This document shows positions 39,773-54,210 of a stretch of 64,000 bases of DNA, one piece after another. The stretch comes from Rhynochetos jubatus. Taxonomy: Eukaryota; Chordata; Aves; Eurypygiformes; Rhynochetidae. The notes under the pieces are model-generated. The model was given only the letters and a program-made list of their open reading frames with translations. It ran no database searches and was not told the DNA's origin. Made by a program: the position numbers and the translations under genes. How positions within the stretch are numbered: position 1 is the first letter of the stretch; every line of letters starts with the position of its first letter. The stretch spans positions 9,590,589-9,654,588 of the forward strand of contig CM050652.1 of the NCBI GenBank assembly GCA_027574665.1, read 5' to 3'.

Positions 39773-42670
39773 TCATTTCGATGTTCTCAAACACTGGAAT
39801 GGTTTGCCAGATCCCCTTCTGATAGCAGTAAATAATGTCTGACCAATTTCATTTTAAAAAGGCATAAAAAGAGTTAGAAAGAAGGACATGAAGCTTCTTA
39901 TTTCCATTGCTTAAGGTCAATGCCTACTTTTGAGCAGACTGAAAGTCATTTTTGGTTAGTGGTTAGTGTGGTTAGTGTGATACATGAACCACTGCCGACC
40001 ATTTTCAATCACGCTACTGTAAGTAGACTCTGCCAGAGCCTTTCTTAGAACTTTCATAGAAAAAACTTAGATTTCTGCTTTCTGGCATATTACCCATGTA
40101 TTACTAGGCCTTTTAATAAACCCAGCAGTTTAAGAATCTCTTTAAGCTTCTCTATGACAGCCATTAGATTTTTTTGCATAGCTTAACTTAGGCAGCAAGA
40201 TTCATCACAAATGTCCCTTTATGATATAGCATTGAGAGGAACTTGGGAAACTTTCTGTTGTATCAGGCATTTTAATGATGACTTCAGCTTTATTATAATC
40301 TGCACATATACCTAGTTGTGTTAAGGTCTCCACCAGATATGTTATGTCTACTATACAGAACCTGCATTATCGTAACTCAGTTTTGTACCACAATCTCTGT
40401 TTCTTTTTAAAATTCCAACAGCTCCAAGCTGTTGTTCATGGCTGTCTCATGTTTTATTTTGTTTTTCTAAAGCAAAATATTACTTGGGCAGGTTTTAGTA
40501 TTGCCTATAGCATAGATGTACAACTTGTGTTATATAAACCAGTTACCTACAGCCTAAAGAAATCTATCATTTAGTCCCTGGCCCCTTTGCATGTTTTCTC
40601 TTTTTCTGGATAAGCTGGAAAAGTCTGTGATCCAGAAGGACTTCCCAGGTGCTGCACTGGTCCAGGTCTCCGCCTTCCTCAAGAGTCTCTTAGGTCATTC
40701 TCTCTGTCATGTCATTTAATATATGTATAATGAATGTAATTATTATTTTAGAAGTGTTCTCTATATCCATTTTTCTCAGGAAGGACAGTTTTAATGAGAG
40801 TGCACTGAGCTTTGGTTCTGCACTTGCATAATAAATCTGATATTCCTGGGTTGAGTGTACAACATATCTGCAGAATGAGTAGCTCACTGGCCCCTCTCAT
40901 TGCCTAACTTTTAGCTGCTGGTGCTACATCAGCTCAATGGTGACATGGACATATATTCAGCTGTACCTAAGAAGATGTCAGGGGAAGCAGGCAGAGCGTT
41001 CCATGAATGGCACCTTCTTTAAAAATGTATGTTGCTTGGCATTATTCTTACAAAGCTGTGAGGGGAGTTACTCTCTTTTCACGGCAAACGATTTTTAGTG
41101 CCTCAAGACAATGTTGGGAGGAAAAATTTAGCTGAGACTCAGGCCATCAAAATATATTAACTCAGATATTGCTGATGATTATTATGCCAAGGTTAAAATT
41201 GTTGATTTTCTTCTATGTTTCTATTGAAAAATCCTCCCTCACCTTTAAAAGTTCTGTGGTCTTGTTCAGATGTACATGTTCAAGTGACTTGTGAGTCTCG
41301 CTCTGTAGGATGGGAACATTTTTTGTGAAGTCAAGTTAAGAACTCCTCCTTCCTAAAGTTTACTTACGTACTCAGCTACTTTCTTCAACAGTAACTGCAC
41401 TGGTTTATAGCTATTCCACATTTCTATGGCTTCACTACAGCATGTGGTTCCTTTATGCTCATGGGATTTTGCATATACATAAGTGTAATACACCGATTAT
41501 TCATGGCAGCTTTGGAAGTTCCATGGTGGCTGGGAGGAGGCCTCTACCTCTACCCTCAAAAATTAGAAGTGATTGGATGGAGTTTTTTTCAGATATTGAT
41601 GGCCCTATTTATCACTACTTTGACAATTTTTCTCATGTTTTCAGTCTTCTTTTCAGGTATCCCACTTCCTTATTATTGCTACTGCTCTTGCCTATGGCAC
41701 GTACATTATTTCTCCTGAGACTAAGTAGGATCAACCTTCTCATCCCACTGTTTTTAATGTCCATATCCCAGAGCCATCTTCACAAGCAAATGGACAGAGT
41801 ATCCATTTGTTTTTCAAAGTAAAACTGTAAGATAGCTTTTACTCAAGCAATCAGATTTCCATGATATACATTATTAATTACTGTTATTCATTTCATTAAG
41901 GTGATACTTAGAAATGCCACCTGACAGCGGTGTGCCATCTTGCCATGCCGCCATAGAGTCAGCAAACAGTTCATACAGCTTTTGGTCTGCATCTAAAAAG
42001 ATCTCACTGAGAGAATATACTATATACTTTTTAAACACAGACAATCAAAGCCTGAAGTGCCTCCAAAACTCTGTAACCTTTTCTAACAACAATAGTGATT
42101 ACATTTCTATCATTACTGAAAGAACTTTCTTTGTTGTGAAACTCAGCTCAGGTTCCAAAGGGTGTAGGTAGAAGACAAGGGATATTTCTTCATTGTTGAT
42201 TTTTTTAACCATCTGCCTCCCCATCCCCAGAGGCTGTAAACCTGTGGTCAGTAGAAACACAGAACAAAAATACAGAACTGAAGAAACGTAGTAGAAACAG
42301 ACAATCTGGATATGGTTTTCTTTTCTTCTGAAGTGACCCTTCATGTTCCAGAGACATCAGAGAAATATCTTTACTTTTGAAAATTAAGTGAAATGGTGTG
42401 TGTGAAATGTTCTTCATAAAACCAATTTCAGTGAAGCTAAGCTAGATTTTGAAAGACAGTTTATTAGTTACTGAAGAATTGCATCCTTTTAAATACATAG
42501 AAAGAAGCAGCATAGATATAGTGGTGTATACAGCAAATCTTGTCCCATTCACAAAGTTGTGTTGTGAATGCATCACCTTCTGATAGTACAGCATAAGACA
42601 GTCTCTATGGTTCTGCAGTATTTGTTTCTCCTTTGATAATCAGTGTTATGACAGGGGTTTTTTTGCGTTT

Positions 42671-42702
42671 TGGTTGGTTGGTTGGTTGGTTTTTTTTTTT
42701 TT
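42671..42702 (+). repeat. (GGTT)n microsatellite with poly(T)
   Basis: Five tandem GGTT units run straight into a T12 tract. On the minus strand it gives an (AACC)n array next to poly(A). Confidence 0.85.
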
Positions 42703-44889
42703 GTATTGTGAACTCTGTCCCAGAAAAAACACTAGAAAGTACTTTAAATGGTAATTGCCATCTGCCTTGGCCAGTTCCTAAGCTGACCAATGGATTTGTA
42801 ACCCATATTATCAGCTGTTCAGAGCTGAAGTTTGTGTTACTTATTTATCAGCATTATAACATTAACCTGTCGTGTTCCAGACAGGCTGATATTCTGGTTT
42901 ACATGTGCATAACAAAGACTTTCTTCTGACTAAGAGGTGTCCTAACATAAATTGCTGAAATGAAATTACAGAATTTCCTTTAACTCCCAACTGCCATGAA
43001 GGAGAAAGGAGGAAGAAAGAACCCTGCTGTTCTCTCTAACACAATTTTCTTCATTCCTGAAAACAGCTTTTATCTGATACTAACTATGGTAGTAAAAATT
43101 CAAAGTCGGAAGTGGATCACGGCCAACTCTTCCACTTGTGCACAAGTATGCCATTAACCATGTCTCTTAAAGTTATTTATCTCATGCAAGCAAATGAGTT
43201 CAAAGCCCTCCATTTACTGTTATATGATTGCAGATATCTGCTATCAGGTCTTTGCTGGCTAAAGCTGGACACTTGACAGGGGTAGAAGTGGAGTTTTCAG
43301 TCCAATATGACCCATGAATACAGGTTGTTTGTATAATAATGTATGGCAGCTAATAAAAGCCTATGCCCTCTTTCGCTTTTTGAAAGCACAGTATTATCGT
43401 CTGCCCTCTCCTTTACAGGTAGGTATGTATCCTGACATTGTGTTTTCCTCACTAACCTGAGACCTCTCAGAGACAGGAGATGGTTTAATATATATAATAT
43501 GTTGGATTGAATTTCTAGCATTGCATGGGCAAGTTTCTTCTGTGTCTCTGTTTCTCCCATCATTTGACTCTTTCAGACTTTTTTCTTTTAGAGAAGGTGC
43601 AAGATATAGTACAGATACCAGCTCAAATATTAATGCCGTTACTAATCATAAGATCCTCTGGGAAGAGCTTCGATTTCTTTCCCTGCCACATAAACAGCTT
43701 CTAAACTCAGAGATCTTCACTAGGTTTTGGGGATTTTTGTCCATTCTTTTCCCTCCTGCTTCTCTTAAGATTTCCAACTAGAATCCTCCGTGCTAGGGAA
43801 ATTGCTTCTGTGATGTGCTGCAATGAGAAGAGTAAGGCTTCAGCACTGAATGGAGTTACTGTGCAGTGGAGGGTCAAGAAGTGTACCCCAAAGGTGCTTT
43901 TTGCATTTGTGACCAGGGGCATGAGGTCACACACTTCTACCCTACACTAAGGATAGGTTGAGTGTTCAGTCACATGTTGCATAACATCTCACACTGTCTT
44001 AGATCTCAGCCCTACATCCTGAGCCTCAAAACACACAGCTCCCTGAGCAGACTACCGGTGTTTCATATTTCATAAAAAAGATATAACTACCCAAGTGTTA
44101 AGCTACCTGTTCTGCTTCCCGGAGTGTTTCCATACATCAAGAGCTGTTTCTAGGAAGGTAGTATTAATGCCATTAAAGCCTGATGCTCAGAGGAGCTCAC
44201 ACCAACTTACACCATGCCCTGACTCCTTTCATGTCTTGCTTCTAACTCAAACCAGCCTTTGGTGCTCTAGCTTACATGAATGCAAAGGAAAATGTTCCAC
44301 AGAAGATACAAAAAGCCAATAGAGAAAAATGTGCCCTGTCATTTCATGTATTGAAAAGAAGACCCTTCCTTATTTGTCTACTTGCATACACAGTCCCAAT
44401 AGCACAGAATTTTTAAATTCCCCAAATTTAAACCCATAAATAATGCTTTCCCAGAGGTTTTCAGAAGTTGTAGCTAGCTTTACTTGCCGCTGAATATAAC
44501 ATTCTATGAAAGGCATTTTTCAGAACACCCATTATTTGAAATTTGGTTTAATTTGGTTCAGATGGAGACACTCAGAATTAATACACGCTTACGAAGATGA
44601 TGGTACATATTGCACAAGAACAGATGTGTCAAAGGGAGCTATGTAACACATTTTTCAACTGCCAGTAAGAGTATGTTAATGACGTGATTGTATGCAACTA
44701 CAGTGTTTCAACTTAGATGCTCAGTGATTTAGCCTGTACCATGCTTGGTACCACCACAATAATTTATAAGAAAGAAAAATGCTTGAAATAACAATAATAA
44801 CAGTAACACCAAGAATAACAATATCACTTTAGGTACCTTTATTCTAAATGTTAGAAATAGATAAGGAAGAGCCACGATCACACACTCAC

Positions 44890-45300
44890 AAAAAAGATCT
44901 AGAATGTTTTGTCACGCAAATCAACGCAAGATAAAATTAAAAGGTCAAATGCGTGAGGATGAAATAGCGTGCACGGAAAGCTTGCAAACTATTTCCTCGT
45001 CTCCAGACTTGAAAATGGCAAAGAAGAACACGTGGCAATTACAGAACCATTTTTATTGCTTTGAAACAACACAGTTTAATTGGTTTGATATAAACATTGA
45101 AGCATATCTCAACTATGAGCAAAGCGATGTACTCAATCATGTTACTTTTAATGGAAATAATCTTGAAAATAGGTTGCGCAAAGAACGTTTGTCATAACTG
45201 CTGGCCTAGCAAGTCATGCAAGCACAACCAGATAAATAAAGTAATGCGTCCTGCCACTTGTAACTTAATCCTCCAGTATATTTCATTAGAAGGTTCTTAA
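44890..45300. promoter_or_regulatory. Candidate conserved non-coding element / enhancer
   Basis: An AT-rich stretch that keeps an unusual number of CpG dinucleotides (CACGCAAATC, AACGCAAG, ATGCGTGAGG, AGCGTGCACGG, GTTGCGCAAAG, GTAATGCGTCC). It holds an exact C/EBP palindrome TTGCGCAA at 45174-45181. CpG retention outside an island often marks constrained DNA. It also carries a 97-codon open frame with no recognisable domain. Conservation cannot be tested here, so this is inference. Confidence 0.3.
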
Positions 45301-47659
45301 TTTTCATCTGAATGTCTCTGTCTTAATGAGAATAAGACTTGCATTTGGCTGAAGCCCAGATCAATCTCATGCAATAACAACAGTAACCATCTCAAACTTA
45401 TCCTTTCCAGTAATTGAACTATATAATATGTTTTAGAAAAGAAACATATAAACAAGCAAACAAGTTAACTGTCTCTATCAAGCCATACTTTGAAAGCTTT
45501 GTTTCAGGGGTCTTGAAAACGTGATCAGTGGAGAAATACAGCTTTTGAGGCAGTGGCTGTTGCATATACAAAATGTTGGAAGAGATTAGTGAAATAGGTT
45601 TTGCATTTTTCATGCTGTTTCCACAGGAGATGTGCTGAAAGCCATAAAGATATGCTTCTTTCTCCAACTAATTTATTTCACATATACAATAATTTGCGGT
45701 CAATAAATCTAGGATGGATTTCCATGGTAAGGCATTGGTGTGGCAAACAGTATGGATAACTTTATCCATAATGTGGTTGCGGTATTTTTATAATCAGTTT
45801 TGTAATGTGATATCACTGGAGAGTATCATCAACCAGTGTTCAATATTAAACAAAGTTTTCCAAAGCAACACATGCTATATACTAATTCATGTCATCAGAG
45901 ATCCATCTTATGGTGTAAGACACTCATCTTGTGTGCACATGGCTTTCAAGGAGAAGATAGCACAGAGAAATTTACTTTCACAATTCTGTAACTGGGCACT
46001 CCAGATGGAACATTTTACCACAGCAGGACATTCTACCAAGAGGAAAATAACTCCTTCACCAGACAGAGTTCTCTTGACTTAGGAAAACAAAACTTGTGGA
46101 AGGGTGCGAACTTTTGAGCTCTTTAATGAGAAATAATGACTTTAAAATAACAATTGCAGTAGAAAATGTTCACAAAATATTATTTTATTTCTTCTGCCTG
46201 TTGGTTTATATGTTTAGCATCTCACAAAAAGCAACATATTTAATTTGAGGAAGTAATTTCATTAGAAATCTCTATTAAAGAAGAAAATGTTGAAATCCAG
46301 TCATTTAAACAATCCAAAGCTTAATATTTGTTAAAAATAATGTACACCTCAAATCTCTGTATAGTGGTCATGAAACTTTGAGACTCTAGAAATCTTGGTC
46401 CTGCATCAGGCTGAGTTAGTCTTCAGGCTTAAGCTTAGGCATAGTCTGCCATTTTCCAAGTGTTTTCAGCTGTCAAGAAGAGAAGGTTCAGGCTACACAT
46501 CATACCTGTTTCCATAAATCGGTATTTTTCCCTGAGGTCCTTCCTTAAAGTTTGAAGTGCACTAAAGAACAAAAATTGGCTCTCCCTGATTCTGGATTGT
46601 GCTGGCTGTCCTACTCATAACAAAATTTCAACACACATGGGCACAGATCCAGCAAAGCATGTGCATAATTTGAAACCTATGAATAACTCCAGTTAAAGCT
46701 GCCAAAGATGGTAGGATGAACAGAGAAACCACTGAATTTCAGAGCAAAAATAGAGGATGAAACTGTATCCTCAAACATAAGACTGCAAACTTTAGAAGGG
46801 TACTCACTCAGCACTTGTCAAGAAGGATGTTGCTTTTCAGGTTATTCTCATCATCATTATGGTATCTGAAATTCATTGAACAATTCATGAGAAATATATT
46901 TACATTTGATTTTCCTTTTCTTATGCTCCTGCTTGTTGCAACTTTTAACTCCTGTGGGAGACTGGACTGAATTGTATACGTAATATTTTCTGAATCGGCA
47001 AAATCATTACAGTTGCATAACCTAACATTGGGTAGAGAGTGGAAATATTTTTAAAGGTCAAATCGTAAAACTGTAAACAGAGGGAATTATCTCTAGGGAG
47101 TTATAGCAAGTGTACCACTCCCTTGTATGAAAACTGATGTGACTTAGTTGAAATTATTATCTCTTGAGCTGAAAGTTGATATGACGTTATGTAAGGCATC
47201 AGAGTAAAATGCATTTTTCGGATCAGATTTTAAGCCCAGCTTGTAGTACCACAGTTGGTCATTGTAAAAACGATTATTATGTCACAAACAGAGGATTATG
47301 ATGTCAGGTGGGGAGTAAGTGCAGAAGCAGATAAATTCTTAAGAAACAAGAGTGATTCTGTTTTAGAGCAGTGTCTTCAGAAAGAGAGAATGAGAGAAAA
47401 GAAGTACAGGGAAATATACTGCACAGAAGAACGCTTGTTTCCAAATAAGATATTTCATAAAGTTTTCCATAAGGTGACAGCTGCTTTTTCAAGCACCACA
47501 TTCTTTTCTCTGTTACATAAGCCTGAGTCCAGAGAAACTGTATTTGAATTGTTGTTGCTTGGGATTGACATCAGGGCAACAGAAAGTAAAATTTGGCTTT
47601 AATACATTTTCTCAGAAATAGAACCCATTTATTCCCTTCAAAATAGAGAAGGGGGAATT

Positions 47660-47695
47660 ACCACACATCGTATGACGTCATGTATCGTTCAACAC
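47660..47695. promoter_or_regulatory. CRE/ATF palindrome
   Basis: An exact ATGACGTCAT palindrome at 47672-47681 contains the full 8-base CRE (TGACGTCA), flanked by further CpG-containing words (CATCGTATG, TATCGTTC). It is the full-site binding sequence of CREB/ATF proteins. An isolated motif is weak evidence of function. Confidence 0.35.
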
Positions 47696-48485
47696 CTCAG
47701 AAGAAAAATGGAGAGCAAGATTTGTTTGAAGTCTGGGATGCTGGTTTTTTTCTTCATCTTCTCCTTCCAATTTTCACAATTTAATGTGAAATCCCCCTTT
47801 GCTGAAGCACAATATAGACCTTTTGGGCACAAGGGAGCTCTCCTAACAGTTGGTTTTGCCATCATAATAAACCCTTTAAGGACACTAATTCTAGGCTTCA
47901 GCATGCTGTTCCCTGTTGTTAGCAGCATCACGCAAGGAGTTTCAAGGCTTTTTAACAGCAGCTAAAAAGGATTGTTTAGAACAAAATCGTCATTGGTAAA
48001 CTTAGGTCTGAGGGGGAATACTGCTTCAAATGGGTAAAGGCTGAGCCTGTGTGCATCATCTTTTGCCATTTCATGTAAAGTCACTTTCCTGATGCCACTG
48101 TGTTTTCCGTAACTTTGTCCCATGGCAGGGGGGGAGGAGGAGAGTGAGGTTTCAGCTGCTAAAAGCAAATTACATGTAGCTTCAGAACCTAAGTGCTCAC
48201 ACACCAACCTGCTGTCTTCATTTGTATTCAACAGATGCCTTGTTTTTTCCCCCTCAGTGCCTAGTCTGTGCTGATCAGTATAAACAATGGAATTTTTGTC
48301 TTTATGAACATATTCTTGTTCTGCTTCATTTGAAGGTAGAGGCAAATGTGAAAAAGAGAAAAAAAGCAACCTTCATAGACATGTATTTATAGTTTATAAG
48401 ATGGTTATGTAAAGCTTTAAGAAATACTTTGGAATTTGGCTGAGAGATTCATGAAACCAGTATATGATGCACATAAGCTTTAAAC

Positions 48486-48496
48486 AAAAAAAAAAA
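48486..48496 (+). repeat. Poly(A) tract, 11 bases
   Basis: A11 run; no associated element recognised. Confidence 0.7.
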
Positions 48497-50143
48497 GAAG
48501 ATGAAAACCTGAGGGATCCATCTGTGAGATATTGTGAAATGCCAGGCAAAATGAAGATGGCTAATTAAGTACATTTTATTTTACACTATCCATATACAAC
48601 ACGCATTGTTTCTTTGTGTATATATATAGATACATATGTATGAGTCCAGTCTTTCTCATTCAATACATTGGTATAACTTAAAGTATGCTTTAATTAAAGT
48701 ATTTTGCATGTATAGAATACCTGCCTTATTAGTATATATTTTTTTTCCTTCCTAGTCTGATCACAATTCACTAAGGTGTTGCTAAGTAGCTAATTCTGGT
48801 CCTGTATAAAGAATTTCTATTGTTGTGGAAAATATTTTCTGACAGTACCAGTATATTTGTCTTTCCTTCTCCTCAGGTACAGGGAACAGGGCAGGCTCTG
48901 AGAAAGCAGAAAGCTGCTATACAGTGTCAGCAGATCTCCATTATCCTTAACAGGGTGTCAAGCTGCTGCGGTGCAGTGCTCCTCCCCACATCTGGCCATA
49001 TGTTTCCTTTACCACTTTTACCACCTTTACCACTGCCGTTAGTCCTCAGTCACCAGATGAGCTGCTCCGGGGATCTCTGAGCACTGAAACTGCAGTTTCA
49101 TACTCTGGTGGAGACAAGAGGAAAAAAGGAAGATGGACAGCAACTGTTCAGTCTGCCTGCACTTTCACCAAGCTCAAGTGCTGGTGGAAAAAAAATCATT
49201 AGTGTCAAGGATGTGCATTTTATTACCTGATGCTTTGTCGTAGTTATGCTCTCTGTAAGCATACACAAGTGTCAAAGTAGCAAAGTATTTGAAGTATTTC
49301 TAGAATGCCTGAGAAACAGCAAACAAGCTGGGTTTTCAGTTATTTTCCTAGAGCATTGCTCTAATGGTATATGAGTGTGCATGTGTTCAACCTAATGTTT
49401 GAATTTTTGCAGACATGATTTATGTGACTGACTGGTTCAGTTCCATCCTAACTTTGTTTTGGATTTCAGCACTTCAGGAGACAGAAGGAATCTTTCTTTC
49501 CTCTGTCTATACTTACCTGCCTAAAATATCATGAACTCTGATGTCAGAGAAACAAATAGGAAAATAATGTAGTGGAAAGCTTTTCTGAAACAGTTACAAA
49601 TTCAATCCAGAGGAGCGATAAAGTTCCCTGCCCCTGCTGAAATCCCTATTCATTGGGGATTCAGGGAGGAAAAGAGAGAGTTAGTTAGTGCTTTCTTAGA
49701 GCTTGTTTTTCTTTGAATTACCCCCTCCTCTTCTAGCGCACGCTTCTACATATTGCTGACTCTAAAAGCATTCGCAAAGGTCAAATTATTGAAAGTTCAA
49801 CCAAGTTTTCCTAAGCTATCACAGTTTACCTACCATTCCCAGTTTCCACAGATGGAGTAGTGATTAAATAGCTATCAGTTTTGGCATCAGAAGCAACAAA
49901 CTGACTCTTTAGCCCCTACATTTTGTGTGATATTGTTTCATCTTCCAACAATGATTTGCACCCACACACTCTGTTCAACAGAATCAGACTTGTAATTCGT
50001 CTATGAAAAAAACATCCTCATTAAAAAGTTTTTCGGTCTAGAAAGTCAAATAGGGCAGATGTATGAGGCTGACAGCTGGTGGTTACGGTTCTGTTGGTCT
50101 TATATTTTTGTCATATACTAATGAACCACTCAGCACAAGAAGG

Positions 50144-50158
50144 AAAAAAAAAAAAAAA
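50144..50158 (+). repeat. Poly(A) tract in a purine-rich stretch
   Basis: A15 run followed by GAGGAGAAGAAGAAAGG, giving about 40 bases of nearly pure purine. Confidence 0.8.
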
Positions 50159-52469
50159 GAGGAGAAGAAGAAAGGTCCAGAAAAGTACAGTGATCATAGC
50201 AGTTGTTGCATAAGCTTTCAGTTTGCTGCAATTCACCTGGACTGCTTAAAAGCCTGTGATGAATGGGTGGCAAACAAGATAGTGTTGTGTCTTTCAAGTC
50301 TTTGACAGTTGGTAGTAAAGTTACTAAGCAAAATTACATAGGGCCAAAAGGTTGGTCATGATGGATCCCAGATACAATAGAACTGGGTATTTTCTATATA
50401 CGGAGTGATAAGACGGGACTCTCAGGGCTGACAGAAATGACTTACATACTATGACAAATGAAGAGGTAAGGATGCTACTCTTGGCATAGTACGTGACAGA
50501 CACAGGATCAATTTCTTGTCATGTTAACATCTTAGTGTGTGGCCCTGAACATATCCCTTAGGATCAGACCTTGAAATGTATACAGGGGTCTAAAGATGCA
50601 AATCAGAACATAAGAAGACTTTCAAAGACAAGCAGTAAATCCTGAAAACCATATTTTGATATTGTTCTATGTCTTATTTTTCTGAGTTGTAGCAGTTCCT
50701 TGGGTTTTGTGCAGGAAAATATCTTATGTATGGTCAGTTATTCCAATTTTGGAAAAAATGTGCATGATGAAAGACAAAATTGGATTTGAATGCCAAAGTA
50801 ACTGAATCTGTAATGCATTTATGTGTAATACACCTTGCAAGCTGGCTCTTCAGCCAGCAGTGTGGGAAAGGACAGGACCGGTTTATTAGCCATCTTTTCA
50901 GAGATCCACCAACCATTAAATCTGTCAGGTTAGAGAAAGAAGTCATTCTGCAGCCAGTCATCTGGGAGGAGACTTTCAAGCTTGATTAGACTTTCCTCAA
51001 CAAACTTCAACACATAAGGCCTGGAAGAGGATTTAAGGAGCCAAAAGTTTCATGGCTGCTGTTGCTTTGTTTTCCTCTTTATAATGATTTTTCTTAAATT
51101 GGCTTTTCTCTGAAGAATTAGAACATCAAATATTTCTTTGCATTTCCCTCATCTCCTGTAAAAAAACATATGTCCTTGCCAGTATTTCCTCAATGAAGGC
51201 CCAACAGCCAATAAACACAAGCAATCAGAGGGACGGAAATCTCTATGTGAAAGTTAATAGACTTGGAAGTTTTGTTCAATTTGGATGAATATCCCAGAGC
51301 TAATCCACTGGAAACAGGAGCTACTGACCCATTACAGGAGTTGGGGAAAATAAGCTTTTCATAACTCTTATTAATGTCCCATGCCTAGCACTGAGCTATT
51401 AAGATGGGTGTCTTGCCATGGCTCTGGGTATCACCATTGCCATACATTTCCATATGAGATGAATATTAGACAGCAGAAGCCAAGAGAATAGAAAAGGTTT
51501 GTTTAGATTTGAGGAGCAATCTGAAAATGCTGCTGTTCAGACAGGCATATAACCTGTCTACAGAACAGGATGCAAAGAATATTTTTGAAGAATTTGATGA
51601 GGTGTTTAATAGACCTGAAAGCATTGTGAATAAAACACATCATACTGATACAGATCCCATTATGCTGCCAAAAGTACAAGCATCACATATAGTACAGTCT
51701 CATTAGTCCTGAGAAATGAAGGAAAAGTTGATTGTGACAAGATGGTAAGATGCAGTGTTATTGAAAGAACACAGATACTAACTGGTGTGGTTAGCAATCC
51801 CATCACATGCAATAGTAAGAAATGTTACGGATTTATATAGATTTGGGAGCTTTGAATAAGGCTACCAAATGCAACATAGCCCAAGGGAGCGCTGGGGAAA
51901 GACATGTCTAGACTTCCAACAGCAAGAATATTTCCAGGCCTAGATGCAAGCCTGTGATTTTGGCAACTCCAACTTGATAAAATGTTAAACTCTACACCTT
52001 CAACTCCCTTTTTGCTGATGCATTTTGAAGTAACTTTGCCCTGTGATTGCTTCAGAACTTAGAAAGTGCCACTCCACAAAATTTTAAATCCTTTAAAATC
52101 CAGGTGGAAGCAGCTATTTATAACATCTTGAGCTAATGTGATAATCATCAACACTGTAAAAATAATAACTTAAATCCAATTCAGCAGGTCTGGATATCAG
52201 AAGCATTTTTCTTCGCTGTTTAGGTCTTTTATAGGTTTCTTTCTTTTTTTTACTTCCATAACAAAAAGAGAACAACTGTGTCAGCATTAAGCTCTATGTC
52301 AGGTAGATTCCAGGTTTTGATCCCTGTCTGATACAGGCAAAAGACTTGAACCTAGAGGTAGTGCTTCATGACATGCTGCCTTCAGAAGTGAGGCCAACAT
52401 CCAAAGCTCCTCTGCATTGCTGCTTTTTTCCTATGCCCGTTCACGATTCTTTTACTCCATTAGGTGGCA

Positions 52470-52570
52470 CATGCACTGCCTCTGTGTGAAAAACAACCCC
52501 TTCCATATGCTTACAAGAATTATTTTTAAACATTCTTTTTCACCATCTTTCTAGTACATCCCCACAAAAA
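52470..52570 (-). mobile_element. Possible ancient CR1/L3-type LINE remnant
   Basis: CTGCCTCTGTGTGAAAAACA, followed by CCCCTTCCATATGC and TTTTTAAAC, resembles the antisense 3' region of old CR1/L3 LINEs (CTCTGTGAAAAA...TTCC...TTTAAAC). It is short and diverged. It could be coincidence in AT-rich DNA. Confidence 0.35.
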
Positions 52571-54184
52571 GTTTGCAGTGTCCCAAATGAGAGTGACAGT
52601 CCGTGACATAAAAGCAAAATGCAGTAGATGTCTGGATATCCTTACATGGAATTTTGCTTCAGAAGTCACTATGTTGTGAAGCTGCATCCTGGATCTCACA
52701 CATCACATGACACATGCACTTATAACTGGGCTCTATACTGAGCCTCCTTTTGCGCCAATAATTACTCAGTTATTCTAAAGTATGTTACAAGTATCATTAT
52801 GTATATAACTGGAGCAATTTCAAAGGGACCCTTTGGAGAATTGTAAATATTCTGCTTATCAAGCAAATCACCTGCTATGGAAGAAAATGGCAGGGAGTGT
52901 ATCCGAGTTAAGATCTCACATTTCCTACAGGAGTGTGCTCTCTAGAGAGGTTTTTAGCAATCAGATACAGACTGAGAGGGGTTTTTTCTCTGATTTTAGC
53001 CAGAAATTGCATACTCAACCCAAGAAATCTTTCCCTCAAAAATTACTGGATTAGTATTGCATATCAAAAATGGATCCTGGTAATTCCTGCATAGTTCTGA
53101 GAAGGATCTGATCACATCAATATAAACAAGTAATGACCCATCTAAAACACAGGAAACTATTCTGAAAACATAAGTACGTTTTTAAAGCACAGTAAAGACT
53201 TCTCTTAGAGCAGTTAAGCTGTCAAGAGCTTCTATGTACAAAATATCACAGCAGCAGCAAAAAGGTTTGAAGTCAAGTAATACTATTTCTGAGTAATGAG
53301 AAGCACCAAATGATGCTAACTTGTAAGTGATTTAAAGAGCAATTCTGCGTGGATGGTCAACAGTGAAAGCCCAAACACATCCAAGTGTAACTTTTTTGCA
53401 GGATCTATCAATGTGAAGTTGCTGCACATATTGAAAGGTGGTATAAAAATCTCCAGGTCATAATGCCATACAGCATAGGGCCAGAAATGTTAAACAGAAC
53501 CCACAAGTGCCTATCTGGGTTTTGTGACATAAAACACTGTATAGAATGTCACATAAACACCATTACAGAAGATGATAAAAATAAAATCTGCCATGAATAT
53601 GGGAAACAGTGCAGAAGAACTGTTATTCTTTCTGAACTTGCTGAGCAATAATGGAATAGTTAGTTCAGTTAACAACTGTGGTCTTCTTTTCTTTGGGAGA
53701 GAAGTGTATTATCTAAAGAACTGAGGAAAACTTGGATTTTACTTTTCCCCTCTCTCTAAACCCAGCAGCTAGATCGCTTTCAAAAGACAAGAGAAAAAAG
53801 GTGAATAGATTGTCATTTGAAAGTGAGTTGTTGCCCACCCTAAATTCCCAGAGTTGACGTTTCTGGCACTTGCCGTAGGAGTGTTGGCCAAATCATTCCT
53901 TCCAAGCAGAGCCCAGTTTCGTCTTGGCAGAAGCAACATATGGCAATGGGTGTCTTTGAGATATAAAGCCTCTTCAAGCACCACTGAAGTGCTGCCATTG
54001 CCCCTCTCCTTATAAGGGGGTGTAGCATATGCTGTCCTGACTAGCTGATTAGCGCTGCTTAGAGCTAAATAGCAGGAGGACGACCCACGAGATCAGTTTT
54101 TACCCTCCTCTGTGTCTTTGGACTGGCTTTATCTCACAGAACAAAGCAAAACGTGAGTGGTCTCTCACATGAAGGATGCAAAAA

Positions 54185-54210
54185 GTATCTCTCATCTCTC
54201 ATCTCTCCTA
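54185..54210 (+). repeat. (ATCTCTC)n short tandem repeat
   Basis: Three to four head-to-tail copies of a 7-base ATCTCTC-type unit, directly visible. Confidence 0.65.
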
